DNA from: Xylocopa sonorina
Lineage: Eukaryota > Arthropoda > Insecta > Hymenoptera > Apidae
Length of the DNA: 64,000 nt
Direction of reading: 5' to 3'
NCBI RefSeq assembly: GCF_050948175.1
Contig: NW_027490093.1
Coordinates: 2,914,001-2,978,000 of the forward strand
The notes under the pieces: generated by a model
The model's database searches: none
What the model saw: the letters and a program-made list of their open reading frames with translations, nothing else
Told to the model about the DNA's origin: nothing
Shown: positions 12,022-25,586 of the stretch, in pieces
How positions within the stretch are numbered: the first letter of the stretch is position 1
Layout: each line of letters opens with the position of its first letter
Translations under genes and position numbers: made by a program

Positions 12022-14940
12022 GAGCTGGAAACGTAATATTCTAGAAAGGAAGTGTCGCATTTACATTCATTTGATGTGTGTGCGAGGTATACATGACACT
12101 CCGCAATGAGTATTATATCTTGTCCTAATACAGAAATGAGGTGCTACATCTCGTTTTAAGAAACATTAGAACCCTATTGCTTCGATAGTTAGACATTTGC
12201 CAACGCTATTTCCTAGGAATGAAGTGTCGCCTTTTAATTCGTTTGAAGTGTATGCGTGGAATACAAAGTGCCTTCGCAATGAATATTATATCTTATCATG
12301 AAACATAGAAATGAGATGCGATATCGCGTTTTTAGATGCTTTAGAACTCTAATGCTACGATATGTAGACATCTGCAAACGCTGTTTCGTAGCAAGGAAGT
12401 GTCCCATTAACATTCATTTGAAATGTAGACGAGGAATACATAGCACTTCGCAATGAATATTGTATCTTATCATGAAACATAGAAATGAGATGCGATATCG
12501 CGATTTAAGAAGCATTAGAAATCTATTGCTTCGATACGTAGACATCAGCAAAAGCTATTTCCTAACAAGGAATTGTCGCATTTTCATTCTTTGATAGTGA
12601 ATACGATGTATACATGACACTTCGCAATCAATATTGTTCCTTATCATGAAACATAGAAATGAGATGCTATCTCGCGTTTTAAGAAGAATTAGATCTCCAT
12701 TTCTACGATACGTAGAAATCTGCAGACGCTATTTTCTAGAAAGGGAGTGTCGCATTTACATTCTTTTGAAGTGTAGACGGGATATACATATCACTGCACA
12801 ATGAATATTATATCTTATCATGATACATACAAATAAGTTGCGATATGGCGTTTTAAGAAGCATTAGAACTCAATTGCTACGATACGTAGACATCTGCAAA
12901 CGCTATTTCCTTGCAAGGAGGTGCCGCATTTACACTTATTTGTAGCGTAGACGAGGAATACATAACACTTCGCAATGAATATTATATCTTATCATGAAAC
13001 ATAGAAATGAAATGCGATATCACAAATTAAGCAGCATTAGAACACAATTGCTTCGATACGTAGACATCTTGGAACGCTATTTCCCAGCAAGGAAGTGTCG
13101 CATTTACATTCTTTTGAAGTGAATACGAGGTATACATGACACTTCGCAATGAATGTTATATCTTATCATGAAACATAGAAATGAAATGCGATATGGCGAT
13201 TTAAGAAGCATTAGATCACTATTGCTTAGATACGTAGACATCTGCCAACGCTATTTCCTAGCAAGGAAGTGTTGCATTTACATTCATTTGAAGTGTATGC
13301 GAGGTATACATGACACTTCGCAATGAATATTATATCTTATCATAAAACATAGAAATGAGATGCGATATCTCGTTTTAAGAAGCATTAGAACTCTGTTGCT
13401 TCGAGACGTAGACATCTGCCATCGCTATTTCCTGGAAAGGGAGTGTCGCATTTACACTAATTTGAAGTATATGCGAGGTTTATCTAACACTCCACAATGA
13501 ATATTATATCTTATCATGATGCATATAAACGAGGAGCGATTACGCGTTTTAAGAAGCATTAGAACTCTCTTGCTACGATACGTGGACATCTGCAAACGCT
13601 ATTTCCTAGCAAGGAAGTGTCGTATTTACATTCTCTTGATGTGAATATGGGGTATACATAACACGGCACAATGAATATTATATCTTATCATGAAACATAG
13701 AAATGAGGTGCGATATGACGATTTAAGAAGCATTAGAACTCTGTTGCTTCGATACGTAGACATCTGCCATCGCTATATCCTAACAAGGGAGTGTCGCATT
13801 TACAATCATTTGAAGTGTATGCGAGGTATACATGACACTTCGCAATGAATGTTATATCTTATCCTAAAACATAGAGATGAGATGCGATATCGCGTTTTAA
13901 GAAGCGTTAGAAACCAATTGCTACGATACGTAGTCATCTGTAAACGCTATTTCCTAGCAAGAAAATGTTGCATTTACATTCTTTTGAAGTGAAAACGAGG
14001 TATACATGTCACTTGGCAATGAATATTATAGCTCATCATGAGACATAGAAATGAGATGCGATATCTCACTTTAAGAAACTTTGGATCTCTATTGCTTCGA
14101 CACGCAGACACCTGCAAGCGCTACCTCCTAGCAAGGAAGCGTCGCATTTACATTCTTATGAAGCGAGTACAAGGTAAACATAACACTCCACAATAAGTAT
14201 TATATCTTATCATGAAACATAGAAATGAGATGCGACTTCTCGTGTTAGGAAGCATTAGAACTCTATTTTTTCGATACGTAGACACCTGCCAACGCTATAT
14301 CCTAGCATGGAAGTGTCGCATTTACATTCTTTTGAGGTGAATACGAGGAATACATGACACTTCGCAATGAATATTATATCTTATCATGAGACATAGAAAT
14401 GATATGCGATATCGCGTTTTAAGAAGCATTAGAACACCATTGCTTCGACACGTAGACATCTGGACGCGTAATTTCCTAGAAAGGAAGTGTCGCATTTACA
14501 TTCATTTAAAGTGTAGACGAGGATTACATAACACTTCGCAATGAGTATTATATCTTGTCATGAGACATAGAAATGTGATGCGATATCAAGTTTTAAGATG
14601 CAGTAGATCTCTATTGCTTCGATACGTAGACATCTGCAACACGCTATTTCTCAGCAAGGAAGTGTCGCATTTACATTCATTTGAAGTGTATGCGAGGTAT
14701 ACATGACACTTCGCAATGTATATTATATCTTATCATGAAACATAGAAATGAGATGCGATATCGCGATTTAAGAAGCATTAGAACTCTATTGCTCCGATAC
14801 GTAGACATCTGGAAACGTAATTTCATAGAAAGGAGGTGTTGCATTTACATTCAATTGAAGTGTAAACGAGGAACACATAACACTTCGCAATCAATATTAT
14901 ATCTTATCATAAGACATAGAAATGTGATGCGATATCGCGA

Positions 14941-15090
14941 TTTAAGAAGCATTAGAACTCTATTGCTACAATACGTAGACATCAGCAAACGCTATTTCCT
15001 AGCAAGGAAGTGTCGTATTTACATTCCTTTGAAGTGAATACGTGGTATTCATGACTCTTCGCAGTGAATATTATATCTTATCGTGAAACA
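14941..15090 (+). repeat. 150-bp segment echoed at 18955-19104
   Basis: The monomer with GCTACAATACGTAGACATCA, TGTCGTATTTACATTC and ACGTGGTATTCATGACTCTT recurs at an offset of about 4014 bp. I saw one difference: CATTCCTTTG here and CATTCTTTTG in the partner. The offset is 23 x 174 plus 12, so net insertions lie between, including the 16-base register shift near 18614. Confidence 0.82.
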
Positions 15091-16084
15091 TAGAAATGAG
15101 ATGCGACATCTCGTTTATGAAGCATTAGATCTCTATTGCTACGATACGTAGACATCTGCTAACGCTATGTCCTAGCAAGCAAGTGTCGCATTTACATTCT
15201 TTTGAAGTGAATTCGAGGTATACATGACACTTCGCAGTGAATATTATATCTTATCGTGTAAAACAGAAATGCGATGCGAAATCGCGTTTTAAGATGCATT
15301 AGAACTCTATTGCTTCGATACGTAGACATCTGCAAACGCTATTTCCTGGCAAGGAAGTGTCGCATTTACATTCATTTGAAGTGTATGTGAGGTATAAGTG
15401 GCACATCGCAGTGATTATTTTATCTTACCATTAAACATAGAAATGAAATCCGATATCCCATTTTTAGAAGCATTAGAACTCTATAGTTACGATACGTAGA
15501 CCGCTGCAAAAGCTATTTCCTAGCAAGGAAGTGTCGCAATTACATTCTTTTGAAGTGAATAGGTGGTATACATAACACTCCACAATGAATATTATATCTT
15601 ATCATGAAACATAGAAGAGAGATGCGATATCGCGTTTTATGAAACATTAGAACTCAATTGCTACGATACGTAGACATCTGGAAACGCTATTTCCTAGGAA
15701 GGAAGTTTGGCATTTATATTCATTTGAAGGGTATGCGAGGCATAGGTGACACTTCGCAATGAATATTATTTCCTATCATGAAACATAGAAATGTGATGCG
15801 ATATTGCGTTTTACGAAACACTAGAACTCTGTTGCTACGATACGTAGGCTTCTGCAAACGCTATTTCCTAGCCAGGAAGTGTCGCATTTACATTCTTTTG
15901 AAGTGAATACGAGGTATTCATGTCTCTTCGCAGTGAATATTATATCTTATCGTGAAACATAGAAATGAGATGCGACATCTCGTTTATGAAGCATTAGATC
16001 TCTATTGCTACGATACGTAGACATCTGCTAACGCTATTTCCTAGCAAGCAAGTGTCGCATTTACTTTCTTTTGAAGTGAATACG
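15020..16084 (+). repeat. Pentamer-scale echo (offset 869 bp)
   Basis: About 195 bp at 15020-15215 recur at 15889-16084. Both carry CTTCGCAGTGAATATTATAT, CGACATCTCGTTTATGAAGC and CATCTGCTAACGC. Differences include GACTCTTCGC against GTCTCTTCGC and GCTATGTCC against GCTATTTCC. An offset of 869 is 5 x 174 minus 1. Confidence 0.82.
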
Positions 16085-17410
16085 TGGTAGACATAACACT
16101 CCACAATGAATGTTATGTCTTATCATGCAACATAGAAATGAGATGCGATATCGCGTTTTAAGAAGCATTAGAACTCTATTGCTTCGATACGTTGACACCT
16201 GCAAACGCTATCTAATAGCAAGGATGTGTTGCATTTACATTCTTTTGAAGAGAATGCGTGATAGACATAACACTCCACAATGAATGTTATGTCTTATCAT
16301 GAAACATAGAAATGAGACACCATATCGCGTTTTAAGAAGCATTAGAACTCTATTGCTTCGATACGTAGACATCTGCCCACGCTATTTCCTAGCAAAGAAG
16401 TGTCGCTATTACATTCTTCTGAAGTGAATACGAGGTATACATGACACTTCGCAATGAATGTTATATCTTATCATGAAACATGGAAGTGAGATGCGATATC
16501 TCGTTTTAAGAAGCATTAGAAATCTTTTGCTTCGATACGTAGACATCTGCCATCGCTATATCATAGCAAGGAAGTGTCGCATTTACATTCCTTTGAAGTG
16601 AGTACGAGGTATACATGACACTTCGCAATGAATATTATATCTCATCATGAGACATAGAAATGAGACGCGATATCGCGATTTAGGAACCGGTAGAACTCTA
16701 ATGCTACGGTAAGTAGACATCTGCGAACGCGATTTCCTAGGAAGGAAGTATCGCATTTACACTGTTTTGAAATGAAGACGAGGTATACATAACATTCCAC
16801 AATGAATATTATATCTTATCATGAAACGCAGAAATGGGATGCGATATCGCTATAAAAAAGCATTAGAACTCTATTGCTACGATACGTAGACATCTGCAAA
16901 CGCTATTTAATAGCAAGGAAGAGTCGGATTTACATTCTTTTGAAGTGAATACGAGGTACACATAACACTCCACAATGAATATTATACCTTATCACGAAAC
17001 ATAGAAATGAAAAGCGATATCGCTATTTAGGAAGCATTAGCACTCTATTGCTTCGATACGTAGACATCTGGAGACTCTATTTCCTAGGAAGGAAGTGTCG
17101 TGTTTAAATTCATTTGAAGTGTATGCGAGGTATAAGTGACACCTCGCAATGAATATTATATTTTATAATGAAACATAGAAATGAGATGCGATATCCCGTT
17201 TTAAGAAGCTTTAGAACCCCATTGCTACGATACGTAGACATCTGCTAACGCTATTCCCTAGCATGGAAGTGTCGCATTTACGTTCTGTTGAAGTGAATAC
17301 GAGGTATGCATGACACTCTACAATGAATATTGTATCTAATCATGAATCATAGAAATGAGATGCGATATCGCGATTTAAGAAGCGCTAGAACTCTATTGCT
17401 ACGGTACGTA

Positions 17411-17910
17411 GACATTTGCAAACGCCATTTCCTAGCAAGGAAGTGTCGCATTTACATTCTTTTAAAGTGAATACGAGGTATACATGACACTTCGCAATGA
17501 ATATTATATCTCATCATGAAACATAGAAATCAGATGCGACATCTCGTTTTAAGAAGCATTAGAACTCTATTGCTTCGAAACGGAGACATCTGCAAACGCT
17601 ATTTCCTAGCAAGGAAGTATCGCATGTACACTCTTTTGAAGTGAATACGTGGTATACATGACACTTCGCAATTAATATTATATCTTATCATGAAGCATAG
17701 AAATGAGATGCGATATAGCGAACTAAGAATCGTTAGAACTCTATTGCTACGATACGTAGACATTTGCAAACGCCTTTTCCTAGCAAGGAAGTGTCGCATT
17801 TACATTCTTTTAAAGTGAATACCAGGTATACATGACACTTCGCAATGAATATTATATCTTATCATGAAACATAGAAATGAGATGCGATATCTCGTTTTAA
17901 GAAGCATTAG
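17411..17910 (+). repeat. Dimer-scale repeat (offset 348 bp)
   Basis: The monomer at about 17411-17560, with ACATTTGCAAACGCC and TTTTAAAGTGAATAC, recurs at 17759-17908. Visible differences are CGCCATTTCC against CGCCTTTTCC and TACGAGG against TACCAGG. The offset is exactly two monomers. Confidence 0.8.
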
Positions 17911-18257
17911 AGCTCTATTGTTTCGATACGTAGACATATGGAAACGCTATTTCCTAGCAAAGAAGTGTCGCATTTACATTCTTTTGAAGTGAATACGAGG
18001 TATACATGACACTTCGCAATGAATATTATCTCTTATCATGAAACATAGAAGTGAGGTGCGATATCTTGTTTTAAGAAGCTTTAGAACTCTATTGCTGCGG
18101 TGCGTAAACATCTGCAAACGCTATTTAATAGCAGGGAAGTGTCGCATTTACATTCTTTTAAAGTGAATACGAGGTATACATAACACTCCACAATGAAAAT
18201 TATACCTTATCACGAAACATAGAAGTGAGATGCGATATCCCGATTTAAGTAGAATTA

Positions 18258-18720
18258 GAACTGTATTGCTTCGATACGGAGACTTCTGCAAACGCTATTT
18301 CATAGCATGGAAGCCTCGCACTTACATTCTTTTAAAGCGTAAGCGAGGTATAAGTGACACTTCGCAATGAATATTATATCTTATCATGAGACATAGAAAT
18401 GGGATGCGATATCGCGTTTTAAGAAGCATCACAACTCTATTGCTTCGATACGTAGAAAATTGCAAACGCTATTTCCTAGCAAGGGAATGTCGCATTTACA
18501 TTCTTTGAAGTGAATACGAGGTATACATGAGATATCGCAATGAATATTACATCGTATCACGAAACACAGAAATGAGATGCGATATCGCGATTTAAGATAC
18601 ATTAGAACCCTATTGCCTCGATACTGTATTGCTTCGATACGGAGACTTGTGCAGACGCTATTTCGTCGCAAGGAAGCCTCGCACTTACATGCTTTTGAAG
18701 TGTATACGAGGTATAAGTAA
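18258..18720 (+). repeat. Dimer-scale copy with a 16-base out-of-register junction
   Basis: The monomer from about 18258 (ACTGTATTGCTTCGATACGG, then GAAGCCTCGCACTTACAT) recurs from about 18621. Immediately before the second copy the previous monomer ends in TATTGCCTCGATAC, so the stretch equivalent to TATTGCTTCGATAC is present twice. The offset is 363 bp, which is 348 plus 16 inserted bases minus 1 lost in ACATTCTTTGAAG near 18500. This is one of the few places where the 174-bp phase is clearly broken. Confidence 0.85.
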
Positions 18721-19934
18721 CACTTAGCAATGAATATTATATCCTATCATGAAACATATAAATGAGATGCGCTATGGCGTTTTAAGAACCATTAGAAATC
18801 TATTGCTACGATACGTAGGCAACTGCAAACGCTATTTCCTAGCAAGGAAGTGTCGCATTTACATTCTTTTAAAGTGAATACGAGGTACACATAACACTCC
18901 GCAATGAACATTATACCTTATCACGAAACATAGAAATGCAATGCGATGTCGCGATTTAAGAAGCATTAGAACTCTATTGCTACAATACGTAGACATCAGC
19001 AAACGCTATTTCCTAGCAAGGAAGTGTCGTATTTACATTCTTTTGAAGTGAATACGTGGTATTCATGACTCTTCGCAGTGAATATTATATCTTATCGTGA
19101 AACATAGAAATGAAATGCGATATCGCATTTTAAGATGCATTAGAAATCAATTGCTACGATATGCAGACATCGGCAGACGCTATTTCCTAGCAAGGATGTG
19201 CCACATTTACATTCATTTGATGTGAACACGAGGTATACATGACACTTCGCAATGAATATTATATCTTATCATGAAACATAGAAATGAGATGCGATATGGC
19301 GAATTAAGAAGCATTAGAACTCTATTGCTTCGATAAGAAGATATCTGCAAACGCCATTTCCAAGCAAGGAAGTGTCGCATTTACATTCTTAGGAAGTGTA
19401 GACGAGACATACATAACACTCCACAATGAATATTGTATTTTATCATGAAACATAGAAATGAGATGCGATATGGCGATTTAAGAAGCCTTAGAACTCTATT
19501 GCTCGATACGTAGACATCTGCCAACGCTATTTTCTAGCAAGGAAGTGTCGCATTTACATTCATTTGAAGTGTATGCGAGGTGTACAAGACACTTCGCAAT
19601 GAATATTATATCTTATCATGAAACATAGAAATGAAATGCGATATCGCGATTTAAGAGGCATTGGAACTCTATTTCTACGATACGTAGACATCTGTAGACG
19701 CTATTTCCTAGCAACGAAGTGTCGCATTTACATTCTTTTGAAGTGTAGACGAGATATACATAACACTGCACAATAAATATTATATCTTTTCATGAAACAT
19801 AGAAATGAGATGCGATATCGCGAATTAAGAAGCATTAGAAATCTCTTGCTTCGATACGTAGACATCTGCAAACGCTATTTCCTAGCAAGGAAGTGTCGCA
19901 TTTACATTGTTTTGAAATGAATACGAGGTATACA

Positions 19935-21000
19935 TGACACTTCGCAATCAATATTGTACCTTATCATGAAACATACAAATGAGATGCGATATCGCGTTTT
20001 AAGAAGAATTAGAATTCTATTCCTACGATACGTAGACATCTGCAGACTCTATTACCTAGCAAGGAAGTGTCGCATTTACATTCTTTTGAAGTGTAGACGA
20101 GATATACATATCACTACACAATGAATATTGTATCTTATCATGAAACATAGAAATGAGATGCCATATTGCGATTTAAGAAGAATTAGAACCCTATTGCTAC
20201 GATACATAGACATCTGCAAACGCTATTTCCTAGCAAGGAAGTGGCGCAATATCATTCTTTTGAAGTGAATACGAGGTATACATAACACTGCACAATGAAT
20301 ATTATATCTTATCATGAAACATAGAAATGAGATGTGATACCGCGATTTAAGAAGCATTAGAACTCCATTGCTACGATACGTTGACATCTGCAAACGCTAC
20401 TTGCTAGCAAGGAAGTGTCGCATTTACACTCTTTTGAAAGCAATGCGAGGTATACATGACACTTCGCAATCAATATTATATCTTATCATGAAACCTAGAA
20501 ATGAAATGCGATATCGCGTTTTAAGAAGCCTTAGAACTCTATTGCTACGATACGTAGACATCAGCAAACGCTATTTCCTACAAAGGAAGTGTCGCATTTA
20601 CATTCTTTTGAAGCGATTACGAGATATACATAACACTGCACAATGAATATTACATCTTATCATGAAACATAGAAATGAGATGCGATATCGCGATTTAAGG
20701 TGCATTAGAACTCTATTGCTTCGGTACGTAGACATCTGCAGACGCTATTTCCTAGCAACGAAGTGTCGCATTTACATTCTCTTGAAGTGAATACGAGGTA
20801 TACATGACACTTGGCAATTAATATTGTATCTTATCATGAAACATACAAATGAGATGCGATATCGCGTTTTAAGAAGAATTAGAACTCTATTTCTACGATA
20901 CGTAGACATCTGCAGAAGCTATTTCCTAGCAACGAAGTGTCGCATTTACATTCTTTTGAAGTGTAGACAAGATATACATAACACTGCACAATAGATATTA
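19935..21000 (+). repeat. Diverged pentamer and hexamer echoes
   Basis: About 180 bp with ACATACAAATGAGATGCG and AAGAAGAATTAGAA at about 19961-20140 recur at an offset of exactly 870 bp (5 x 174), with around ten differences. A neighbouring stretch (GATGCCATAT at 20157, then GATACATAGACATC and AAGTGGCGCA) recurs at an offset of 1044 bp (6 x 174). A further relative of the first stretch lies at about 12600-12830. These are older layers than the near-identical large units, and their right part falls inside large unit 2. Confidence 0.75.
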
Positions 21001-22479
21001 TATCTTATCATGAAACATAGAAATGAGATGCGATATCGCGATTTTAGAAGCATTAGAAATCTATTGCTTCGATACGTAGACATCAGGAAACGCTATTTCC
21101 TAGCAAGGAAGTGTCGCATTTACATCGTTTTGAAGTGAATACGAGGTATACATGATACTTCGCAATGAATATAGTATCTTATCATGAAACATAGAAATGA
21201 GATGCCATATCGCGTTTTAAGAAGAATTAGAACCCTATTGCTACGATACATAGACATCTGCAAACGCTATTTCCTAGCAAGGAAGTGGCGCATTATCATT
21301 CTTTTGAAGTGAATACGAGGTACAAATAACCCTGCACAATGAATATTATATCTTTTCATGAAACATAGAAATGAGATGCGATATCGCGATATAAGAAGGA
21401 TTAGAACTCTATTGCTTCGACACGTAGACGTCTGCAAACGCTACTTCCTAGCAAGGCAGTGTCACATTTACATTCTTTTGATGTGAATACGACGCATACA
21501 CGACACTTCGCAATGAATATTATATCATATCATGAAACATTAAAATGACATGCGAAATCTCGTCTTAAGAAGCATTATAACTCTGTCGCTTCGATACGTA
21601 GACATCTGCAAACGCTATTTCATATCAAGGAAGTGTTGCACTGACACTCTCTTGAAGTGATTACGAGGTATACATAACAGTCCACAATGAATATTATATC
21701 TTATCATGAAATACAGAAATGAGATGCGATATCGCGATTTATGATGCATTGGAACTCTATTGCTTCGATACGTAGACATCTGCAAACGCTATTTCCTAGC
21801 AAGGTAGTGTCGCATTTACATTGATTTGAAGTGTAGACGAGATATACATAACACTGCACAATGAATATTATATCTTATCATGAAACGTACAATTGAGGTG
21901 CGATATTGCGATTTAAGTAGCATTGGAACACTATTGTTTCGATACGTAGACATCTGCAGACGCTATTTCCTAGCAAGGAAGTGTTGCATTTACATTCTTT
22001 TGAAGTGAATTCGAGATATACATAACACTCCACAATGAATATTATATCTTATCATGAAGCATATAAATGAGGAGCGATTTCGCGCTTTAAGAAGCATTAG
22101 AACTCTATTGCTACGATACGTAGACATCTGCAAACGCTATTTCCTAGGAAGGAAGTGTTGCATTTACAATCATTTGAAGTAAATACGAGGTATACATAAA
22201 AATCCACAAAGCATATTATATCTTATCATGTAACGTAGAATTGAGGTGCGATATCGCGATTTAAGAGGCATTGGAATACTATTGCTTCGATACGTAGACA
22301 TCTGCCAACGCAGCTTCCTTGCAAGGATGTGTGGCATTTACATTCTTTTGGACTGAATACGAAGTATACATGACACTACGCAATGAATAATATATCTTAT
22401 AATGAATCATAGAAATGAGATGCGATATGGCGTTTTAAGTAGCATCAGAACTCTATTGCTACGATTCGTAGACATCTGC

Positions 22480-23960
22480 AGACGCTATTTCCTATCAAGG
22501 AAGTGCCGCATTTACATACTTTTGAAGTGAATACGAGGTATACATAACACTCCACAATGAATATTATATCTTATCATGAAACATAGAAATGAGATTCGAT
22601 ATGGCGTTTTAAGAACTCTATTACTACGATACGTAGACATCTGCAGACGCTATTTCCTAGCAAGGAAGTGTCGCATTTACATTCTTTTGAAGTGAATACG
22701 ATGTATACGTAACACTCCACAATGAATATTATATCTTATCATGAAACATAGAAATGAGATGCGATATCTCGTTTTAAGAAGCATTAGTACTCTATTGCTA
22801 CGTAGATATCTGCAGACGCTATTTCCTAGCAAGGAAGTGACGCATTTACAATCTTTTGAAGTGAATACGAGGTATACATAACACTGCACAATGAATATTA
22901 TAGCTTATCATGAAACGTAGAAATGAGATGCGATATCGCGTTTTAAGAAGCATCAGAACACTATTGCTACGATACGTAGACATCTGCAAACACTATTTGG
23001 TCGCAAGGAAGTGTCGCATTTACATTTTTTTAAAGTGAATACGAGGTATACATAACACTCCACAATGAATATTATACTTTATCACGAAACATAGAAATGA
23101 AGTGCGATATCGCGATTTGAGAAGCATTAGATCTCTATTGCTTCGATACGGAGACATCTGCAAGCGCTATTTCCTAGCAAGGAAGTATCGCAATTACATT
23201 CTTTTTAAGTGAATACGAGGTATACATAACACTGCACAATGAATATTATATCTTATCATGAAACATAGAAATGAGATGCGATATCGCGAATTTGGAAGCA
23301 TTAGAAATCTATTTCTTCGATACGTAGACATCTGCAATCGCGATTTCCTAGCAGGGAAGTGTCGCATTTACATTGTTTTCAAGTGAATACGAAGTACACA
23401 TGACATTTCGCAATGAATATTGAATCTTATCATGAAACATAGAAATGAGATGCGATATCGCGTTTTAAGAAGAATTAAAATTCTATTGCTTCAATACGTA
23501 GACATCTGCCAACGCTATTTCCTAGCAAGGATGTGTCGCATTTACATTCTTTTGAAGTGAATACGAGGTTATAATAACACTCCACAATGAATATTATATC
23601 TTATCATGAAACATAGAAATGAGATGCGATATCGCGATTTAGGCAGCATTAGAACTCTATTGCTTCGATACCTAGACATCTGCAAACGCTACTTCCTAGC
23701 AAGGAAGTGTCGCATTTACATGCATTTGAAGTGTATGCGAGGTATACAAGACACTTCGCAATGAATATTATATCTTATCATGAAACATAGAAATGAGATG
23801 CGATATCGCGATTTAAGCAGCATTAGAACTCTATTGCTTCGATACCTAGACATCTGCAAACGCCATTTCCTACCAAGGAAGTGTCGCACTTACATTCTTT
23901 TGAAGTGAATTCGAGGTATACATGACACTTTGCAATGAGTATTATATTTTATCATGAAAC
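22480..23960 (+). repeat. Block E, founder-like version (five copies in the window)
   Basis: Monomers with GAGATTCGATATGGCG, the 5-base deletion GCTACGTAGATATC, CATTTTTTTAAAGTG, CAATCGCGATTTCCTAGCAG and AATATTGAATCTT occur in this order. The same order is seen at about 29426-30906 (copy in unit 2) and, more diverged, at about 40300-41780, 47077-48557 and 51589-53069. The three copies in the mosaic lack one monomer (equivalent to about 23070-23250) and have the 9 bases missing here near 22608. Within this version two nearly identical monomers stand side by side (about 23590-23930). Confidence 0.82.
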
Positions 23961-24719
23961 ATAGAAATGAGATGCGATATCGCGTTTTAAGAAGCATTGG
24001 AATACTATTGCTTCGATACGTAGACATCTACAAACGCTACTTCCTTGCAAGGATGTGTCGCATTTACATTCTTTTGAAGTGAATACAAGGTATACATAAC
24101 ACTCCACAATGAATATTATATCTTATCATGATTCATAGAAATGAGATGCGATATCGCGTTTTAAGAAGCATTAGAAATCTATTGCTTCGATACGTAGACA
24201 TCTGGAAACGTAATTTTCTAGGAAGGAAGTGTCGGGTTTACATTCATTTGAAGTGTGTGCGAGGTATACATGACACTTCGCAATGAATATTATATCATAT
24301 CATGAAACATAGAAATGAGATGCGATATCGCGATTTATGAAGCATCAGAACACTATTGCTACGATACGTAGACATCTGCAAACGCTATTTCCTAGCAAGG
24401 AAGTTTGGCATTTACATTCATTGGATGTGTGTGCGAGGTATACATAACACTTCGCAATGAATACTACGTCTTATCATGAAACATAGAAATGTGAATCGAT
24501 ATCGCGTTTTAAGAAGCATTAGAATTCTATTGCTTCGATACGTAGACATATGCAGACCCTTTTTCCCAGCAAGGAAGTGTCGCATTTACATTCTTCCGTA
24601 CTGAATACGAGGTATACTTAACACTCCACAATGAATATTATATCTTATCATGAAACCAAGTAATGAGGATCGATTTCGCATTTTAAGAAGCTTTAGAACT
24701 CCTTTGCTACGATACGTAG

Positions 24720-25586
24720 ACATCTGCAAAAGCTATTTAATAGCAAGGAAGAGTCGCACCTACATTCTTTTGGTGTGAATACGAGGTATACATAACACTC
24801 CACAGTGAATATTATATCTTGTCATGAAATATAGGAATGAGATGCGATATCGCGATTTAAGAAGCATTAGAACACAATTGCTACAATACGGCGACATCAG
24901 CAAACGCTATTTCCTAGCAAGGAAGTGCCGTATTTACATTCTATTGAAGTGAATACGAGGTATACATAACACTACACAATGAATATTATATCTTATGACG
25001 AAACATAGAAATGAGATGCAATATCGCGATTTAAGAAGCATTAGAACTCTATTGCTTCGATACCCAGATATCTGCAAACGCTAACTCTCAGGAAGGAAGT
25101 GTCGCACTTACATTCTTATAAAGTGAATACTAGGTATTCATAACACTCCACAATGAATATTATATCTTGTCATGAAACACAAAAATGAGATGCGATATGG
25201 CGATTTAAGAAGCATTAGAACACTTTTGCTTCGATACGTAGACACCTGCAAACGCTATTTCCTACCAAGGAAGTATCGCATTTACATTCATTTGAAGTGA
25301 ATGCGAGGTATACATAACACTCCACACTGAATATTATATCTTATCATGAAACATAGAAAGGAGATGCTATAAAGCGATCTAAAAAGCATTAGAACTCTGT
25401 TGCTACGATACGTAGACATCTGCAAAAGCTATATAATAGCAAGGAAGAGTCGCACTTACATTCTTTTGATGTGAATACGAGGTATACATAACACTCCACA
25501 GTGAATATTATATCTTGTCATGAAATATAGGAATGCGATGCGATATCGCGATTTAAGAAGCATTAGAACACTTTTGCTTCGATACG
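24720..25586 (+). repeat. Tetramer-scale echo (offset 696 bp) inside unit 2
   Basis: A monomer with AAGCTATTTAATAGCAAGG, AGAGTCGCACCTAC and GTCATGAAATATAGGAATG at 24720-24890 recurs at about 25416-25586, exactly 4 x 174 bp away. Differences include CTATTTAATA against CTATATAATA and TTTTGGTG against TTTTGATG. Both members are duplicated again in unit 2 copy 2, although the right edge of the first member overlaps the monomer missing there. Confidence 0.78.
24846..25019 (+). repeat. Single monomer present in unit 2 copy 1 and absent from copy 2
   Basis: The 174 bp here carry GCTACAATACGGCGACATCA and TGCCGTATTTACATTCTATT. They have no counterpart in copy 2, where 24845 joins directly to 25020 (31791/31792). 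Either a precise in-register loss occurred in copy 2 or a gain in copy 1. Equivalent breakpoints within the surrounding homology cannot be told apart. Confidence 0.9.

Larger units (their letters stand above)
12022..20505 (+). repeat. Diverged satellite zone with local dimer and multimer echoes
   Basis: About 49 monomers without a kilobase-scale near-identical copy. Several smaller repeats are visible and are listed separately: offsets of 348, 363, 869 and 870 bp, and about 4014 bp. A subtype with AGTGTAGACG, AGATATACAT and ACTGCACAAT appears at about 12760, 19740 and 20090. Another subtype pairs GTAATTTCCTAGAAAGG with a GAGGA(A/T)TACATAACACTTCG stretch, near 14470. Nothing other than satellite is present. 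Confidence 0.88.
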
